Shown: positions 7,692 to 11,286 of the stretch, one piece after another
Layout: each line of letters opens with the position of its first letter
Numbering within the stretch: the first letter of the stretch is position 1
Assembly: GCA_002179805.1 (NCBI GenBank)
Contig: NAVB01003399.1
Span: forward strand, 1 to 11,286
Source of the DNA: Acanthamoeba lenticulata
Lineage: Eukaryota; Discosea; Longamoebia; Acanthamoebidae
Length of the DNA: 11,286 nt
Direction of reading: 5' to 3'
Notes under the pieces: model-generated
Database searches by the model: none
Told to the model about the DNA's origin: nothing
Seen by the model: only the letters and a program-made list of their open reading frames with translations
Made by a program: the position numbers and the translations under genes

Positions 7692-10600
7692 AGCCAAGGG
7701 GCCCCCAGCAGCGGTGCGCCCACAACCTTTTGGAAAGCTCTTTCAAACGCTTTTTGTGGCTCACGTTACTTGCGCTTTGGGGCATGCCACAGTGTTGCCC
7801 CGCCCCTCGAATCTACGTGTGGAGAACCTGCCCTGCCCCGTAGTGGGCGTCGACCAGCCGACGCCGCGGTTCTCTTGGCAGTTTGAACTTGAGCTACTAG
7901 ACACAGTACGTCCTGCAGATCGTTTTGTAGCAATAATCCTCGATGGATAAAGTCTAATCTGTGGACCGAACCAGTCTAAGGACAACGAGCGCGAGAAGGA
8001 GTGGACCAGGCGTGGCGCTACTCAGACAGCCTACCAGATTGTTGTGTGGACTGGCGAAACCGATGCAGCAACTCAGGTGTGGGATAGCGGCCGCGTAATG
8101 TCGACCGAGGTCACTCATCAGCGCTACCAGGGCATGCCCTTGCTCTCGCTCATTCCCTACCAGTGGAAGGTGACTCCTTCCTTCCTCTCTTTATTTGCAT
8201 GTTCCTGCAAAGGCTCACAACGAAAGCGGGCGGCGCTCTGTTCTCTAGGTGCGTTCGTGGGACCACCTTGGGCAAGTCACCGAGTGGAGCGAGACGGCCA
8301 CCTTCCACACAGGCCTCTTGCCGGCTGAGCAAAAAGGAAGCAAGCTCGTTGCGCCTCTGTGGATAGGGGGAGGTAACCTCCTCCGTAAAGGTACACCCTG
8401 CCTGCCCTCCGCAAGGACAAAAAGGATAGCCGACCGTGGGGCTCGAACCCACGACCACAAGATTAAGAGTCTTGCGCTCTACCGACTGAGCTAGGCCGGC
8501 TTCGTTGTTAGAAAGAAAAATGACGTATCTCATTACAAAACGGGGGGAGCAGACTTCACCATGCCGCCTGGCTTCACCTCCGCGAGCGTAGTCGTCAGCG
8601 GCGTGGGCTATCACGAGCTTTACCTCAATGGTAATAAAGTAGGGCTGAACAAGCTAGACCCTGGCTGGACGCACTACTCCAAAAGGCATGCCTCTCCTGT
8701 GCTTTGCGATCATCCTCTCTGGCTTACCCGTTTTTCGTTCTCTGGCAGAGTGTTGTATGTCACGCATGATGTGACACAGCTGGTGAGCAAGAGCGGTCTC
8801 AACTCCGTTGGCATCATGCTTGGTGGTGGCTGGTATGGCTCCTTGTGTGGTGAGCAGCCCAGGCCGTCAACAATTTAGCTTACATAGGAGCTTCATAGGT
8901 ATCGTCAAGGCGAAGGTGGCGAGCCAGCGCTGTACTTTGAGCTACGGGCAAACATGCCATCAGGACAGCAGACCGTTTTGGCCAGTGATGGTTCATGGGC
9001 TGTCACCCAAGGACCTATTCTTTCAGACAGTGTCTACAACGGCGAGATCTATGACGCCAGGCATGTGGCATCCCCTCTGCAAACCCTTATCTGTGCTGCC
9101 TCCTCAAAAGGCCCTTTCAACCCACCCAGGTTCGAGCAACCGGGATGGAGCAGCCCTGGCTTCAAGACTACCTCGTGGTCTGCCGCTTCAGTAGTCGCTG
9201 GACCGCAGGGCCAACTGGCAGCGCAGATGATCCCACCCATCAGGTACAGTCAATTTCTGCCCTGAAGTTGGTTTTCAACTCTTTTCAGTAGGCAAGCGTC
9301 GGTGGTATAGTGGCAGCATTGGTGCCTTCCAAGCACTAGACCCGGGTTCGATTCCCGGTCGACGCAACATTTTTTAGATTAAATTTTTGGTTTGTGTAAA
9401 AAGGGTCATGAACGTGCTCAAGCCGGTGTCTCGGTCTGTCCCCGTTTCCGACACGGTCATCTTTGACTTTGGACAAACCTTCAGGTAAACCACGCCCGGT
9501 GGCAACGATCCTATAAGCCTATCCACTCAATGATGATTCTTTGCTTGGTCAGTGGCTGGTGCAAGATTCGGGTGAAGGGTGCCCGTGGTACCACCATCCA
9601 GCTGCGCTACGCCGAGGTGCTCAGCCATGACCAAACCGGCATGCCCAACTTTGAGAATCTGCGCTCAGCGCAGGCCACCGATGTCTACATCCTTCGCGGC
9701 GACCCCAACGGCGAGGTATACGAGCCGCGGTTCACCTACCACGGCTTCCGCTTCGTGCAGGTGACGTCCTCCGACTTTTGGCAAGCCGACTTGGGCGACA
9801 TCGAGGCCCACCAAGTCTATTCGTCGGTCGCGTCCGTGGGCAACATCACCTTCACCTCGGGTAACGTCGTCTTCGTCGTTTCCTTTCGCTTCGCTTTTTT
9901 TCTAACTGGTGTTTTGCGCGTGCGCGGGGCAGATGACGACGGACCGGCGCCCATCCTGAACCGCCTGCAGTCCAACATCTGGTGGGGTCAGGTGTCCAAC
10001 CTCATGTCGGTTCCGACCGACTGCAACCAGCGTGACGAACGCCTCGGCTGGACGGCCGACGCGCAGCTCTCGGCCGAAGAGGCTCTTCACAACTTTGACA
10101 TGGGCGCGTAACGTCTTCTCCACTCCCCTTCCTCTTCTCCTTCCGTCTCTCGTCTCCATTTTTGCCGACACGAACCCTGTCATGCACAAAACCAACACAA
10201 CAACAGGTTCTACTCGCACTGGATGACCCTCATGGAGGACGACCAGGAGAACCAGATGGTCACCAACGTCGTCCCCAATGTGCGCTTCCCGGGCCGCCCC
10301 GGTAGCGACCTCCCACTCCCCCATCCAACAATACCTGCGTTTGCGTCAACCTTGGGGAGGGCTGACGCCGATGCTGTGTCGATGCAGCCGATCCGGCCTG
10401 GGGCGCGGCGTTCCCGCTGGTGACGTACTGGCTCTGGCGCTACAACAACGACCTGGACGTCGTCCGGAAGCACTACAACGGCATACGCGAGTGGGTCGAC
10501 TACCAGCGCGCCCAGGCCGACAAGACGTAGCGCTTCCCCTTCCTCCTTCACGCATCTCTTCTCGCGGCCTCATGTGTGCTTCAGTCCTCATCATCATCAT

Positions 10601-11191
10601 CATGTCTATTGCTCTTAGTGGCCTGAAGAGCATGTACGGCTACTTTGGCGACTGGGTCCCGCCGCCGCCCGTGGGCAAGGTGTCCATTGCCTTCACCTCT
10701 GCCTGGTACCTTCCCTGATCCTATTCCAACAAATAAATACATAATAAATGCTCAAGTATTTATCATGCTTTTTTATTGAATAAATTAATCATAATAACAC
10801 CACATTTTGGCAGGTATTACGTGTACAATGTGAAGGTGCTGGTCGAAATGGCAGCGGCCTTGAACTCGACTGACGCGCTGACCTACGGCAAGCTGTACAC
10901 CACGCTTGTAAACGAGTTCAACGATGCCTTCTACAACGCGGCCGCCCACACCTACGACACGCCTCTTCAGACCAGTGCGCCACCGCCGACCATCCCCCGT
11001 CCTTTCCGTTGTCCTCCTGAGCACGCGTGGAGGCTGACGCGCCTGGTTCGACGCGCACACGCACACAGGCTACATCCTGCCGCTGTGGCTGGACTTCCTC
11101 TCGAATGACAAGGACCGCGAGGCGCTCGGCATGAACCTCCTCAACGACGTTGTCGTCGCCCAGAAGACTCACCTTTCCACCGGCATCCTTG
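7641..11191 (+). CDS. Secreted GH78 alpha-L-rhamnosidase-like glycoside hydrolase, 15 exons visible, C-terminus outside window
   Basis: The predicted reaction is release of terminal alpha-L-rhamnose from glycans or glycosides. Exons: 7641-7713, 7793-7905, 7975-8169, 8249-8372, 8553-8685, 8749-8832, 8899-9243, 9404-9484, 9553-9860, 9933-10107, 10207-10301, 10388-10526, 10619-10705, 10814-10974, 11069-11191. They give 745 codons plus one base. Residues 1-17 look like a signal peptide (MRFFLLALVAITMGLAA). GH78 blocks follow in order: PRFSWQ, YQIVVW, SLIPYQWKVRSWD, WIGGDF, ELYLNG, LDPGWTHYSKR, MLGGGWY, FDFGQTFSGW, LRYAEVL, EPRFTYHGFRFVQV, then the catalytic-centre signature DCNQRDERLGW (D515, E521 as likely general acid), DPAWGAAFPL and ALTYGKL. 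The usual DCP is DCN here. The general-base Glu lies downstream, outside the window. Exon 3 could instead begin at 7981. Whether 8686-8748 is an intron is uncertain. It might act on another rhamnoside class. Confidence 0.9.
8419..8423 (-). terminator. Pol III terminator (T5) of tRNA-Lys
   Basis: Five T residues on the minus strand, beginning five bases after the last paired acceptor base of the tRNA-Lys gene. This is a normal RNA polymerase III stop. Confidence 0.85.
8429..8500 (-). tRNA. tRNA-Lys(CUU), nested antisense in GH78 intron 4
   Basis: The minus strand folds as a full cloverleaf. The acceptor stem GCCGGCC/GGTCGGC has one G-U pair, the D stem is GCTC/GAGC, the anticodon stem is CAAGA/TCTTG with loop CTCTTAA (anticodon CTT), and the T stem is GTGGG/CCCAC with loop TTCGAGC. 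The A box (TAGCTCAGTCGG) and B box (GGTTCGAGCCC) are intact, and there is no tRNA intron. A T5 Pol III terminator follows. The base at discriminator position 73 reads T, which is unusual since eukaryotic tRNA-Lys normally has G or A there. It lies wholly inside intron 8373-8552 and opposes the host gene. Confidence 0.95.
9296..9366 (+). tRNA. tRNA-Gly(UCC), nested sense in GH78 intron 7
   Basis: The 71-base cloverleaf has acceptor stem GCGTCGG/TCGACGC (one G-U pair) with discriminator A. The anticodon stem is GGTGC/GCACT around loop CTTCCAA (anticodon TCC), and the T stem CCGGG/CCCGG holds loop TTCGATT. The A box (TGGTATAGTGG) and B box (GGTTCGATTCC) are intact. A T6 terminator follows at 9370. 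The gene lies inside intron 9244-9403 and runs in the same direction as the host gene, so Pol II must transcribe through it. Confidence 0.96.
9370..9375 (+). terminator. Pol III terminator (T6) of tRNA-Gly
   Basis: Six T residues start four bases after the tRNA-Gly discriminator base. This is a standard RNA polymerase III stop, located in the T-rich 3' part of GH78 intron 7. Confidence 0.88.
10588..10602. repeat. (TCA)5 microsatellite in GH78 intron 12
   Basis: Five TCA units lie in the intron 10527-10618, upstream of the acceptor at 10616-10618. No function is apparent. Confidence 0.8.
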
Positions 11192-11286
11192 GTTAGGACA
11201 ACGCCATCCCCTTCCCCAATCTGTTTTTTGTATTTTGTTCGATTTATTATTATTATTGTTTTTATTTCTATTTTATTTTATTTTTA
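11192..11286 (+). other. Start of GH78 intron 15, AT-rich, open at the window edge
   Basis: The exon ends at STGILG-type coding (the G codon is split at 11191) and a donor, GTTAGG, follows. From about 11222 the sequence is almost pure T/A, with TTA and TTTTA repeats. No acceptor appears before position 11286, so the next exon lies outside the window. Confidence 0.7.

Noticed and set aside
8429..8500. tRNA-Lys as the head of a tRNA-derived SINE
   Set aside because: The tRNA fold is intact, a T5 terminator follows at once, and there is no tRNA-unrelated body, A-rich tail or target-site duplication visible.
8150..8614. 154-codon minus-strand open frame over the tRNA-Lys gene
   Set aside because: It reads through a tRNA and antisense to GH78 exons 4-5. 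The familiar-looking peptide in it is a translated tRNA sequence, a common annotation artefact.
9902..10324. 140-codon minus-strand open frame
   Set aside because: It is antisense to GH78 exons 10-11, including the DCNQRDERLGW signature, which is clearly coded on the plus strand.
1..11286. A defence island or novel multi-gene system
   Set aside because: All substantial coding sequence is accounted for by three recognisable eukaryotic genes and two tRNAs. No transposase, integrase, viral or toxin gene is visible.

Overview
This is a gene-dense, GC-rich nuclear window from an intron-rich protist. Its style best fits an Acanthamoeba-like amoebozoan: short spliceosomal introns (mostly 46-115 bp), GC-rich exons, small intergenic gaps, and eukaryotic tRNA genes with internal A/B boxes and T-run terminators. 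The organism is inferred from style and gene content only. I could run no search.

Layout. (1) Positions 6325 down to 1, minus strand: the first 15 exons of a UBR1/PRT6-type E3 ubiquitin ligase (N-recognin). I rebuilt 1,729 residues in unbroken frame, from the start codon through the UBR box and split RING-H2; the C-terminus lies beyond position 1. (2) Positions 6326-6431: a 106-bp head-to-head intergenic gap that must hold both core promoters. (3) Positions 6432-7414, plus strand: a complete six-exon REV7/MAD2L2 HORMA-domain gene (195 aa). (4) Positions 7415-7640: a short intergenic stretch upstream of the next gene. (5) Positions 7641-11191 and beyond, plus strand: a secreted glycoside hydrolase family 78 (alpha-L-rhamnosidase-like) gene. 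Fifteen exons and 745 residues are visible, and the gene leaves the window inside its fifteenth intron. (6) Two tRNA genes sit inside introns of the GH78 gene: tRNA-Lys(CUU) antisense in intron 4 and tRNA-Gly(UCC) sense in intron 7.

The genes do not form one pathway. The ligase would act in N-degron protein turnover. REV7 would act in translesion synthesis and DNA-damage responses. The GH78 enzyme would degrade rhamnose-containing glycans in the phagolysosome or outside the cell. Every exon join was chosen so that splice sites, phase and family homology agree, and all three gene models close without an internal stop.

I see no undescribed multi-gene system. The points most worth a second look are the two intron-nested tRNAs, the roughly 240-residue acidic/basic insertion inside the ligase RING, the missing ClpS-like region in that ligase, the 106-bp shared promoter, the high frequency of C at donor position +4, a likely GC-AG intron, and a 27-bp exon next to a 46-bp intron.
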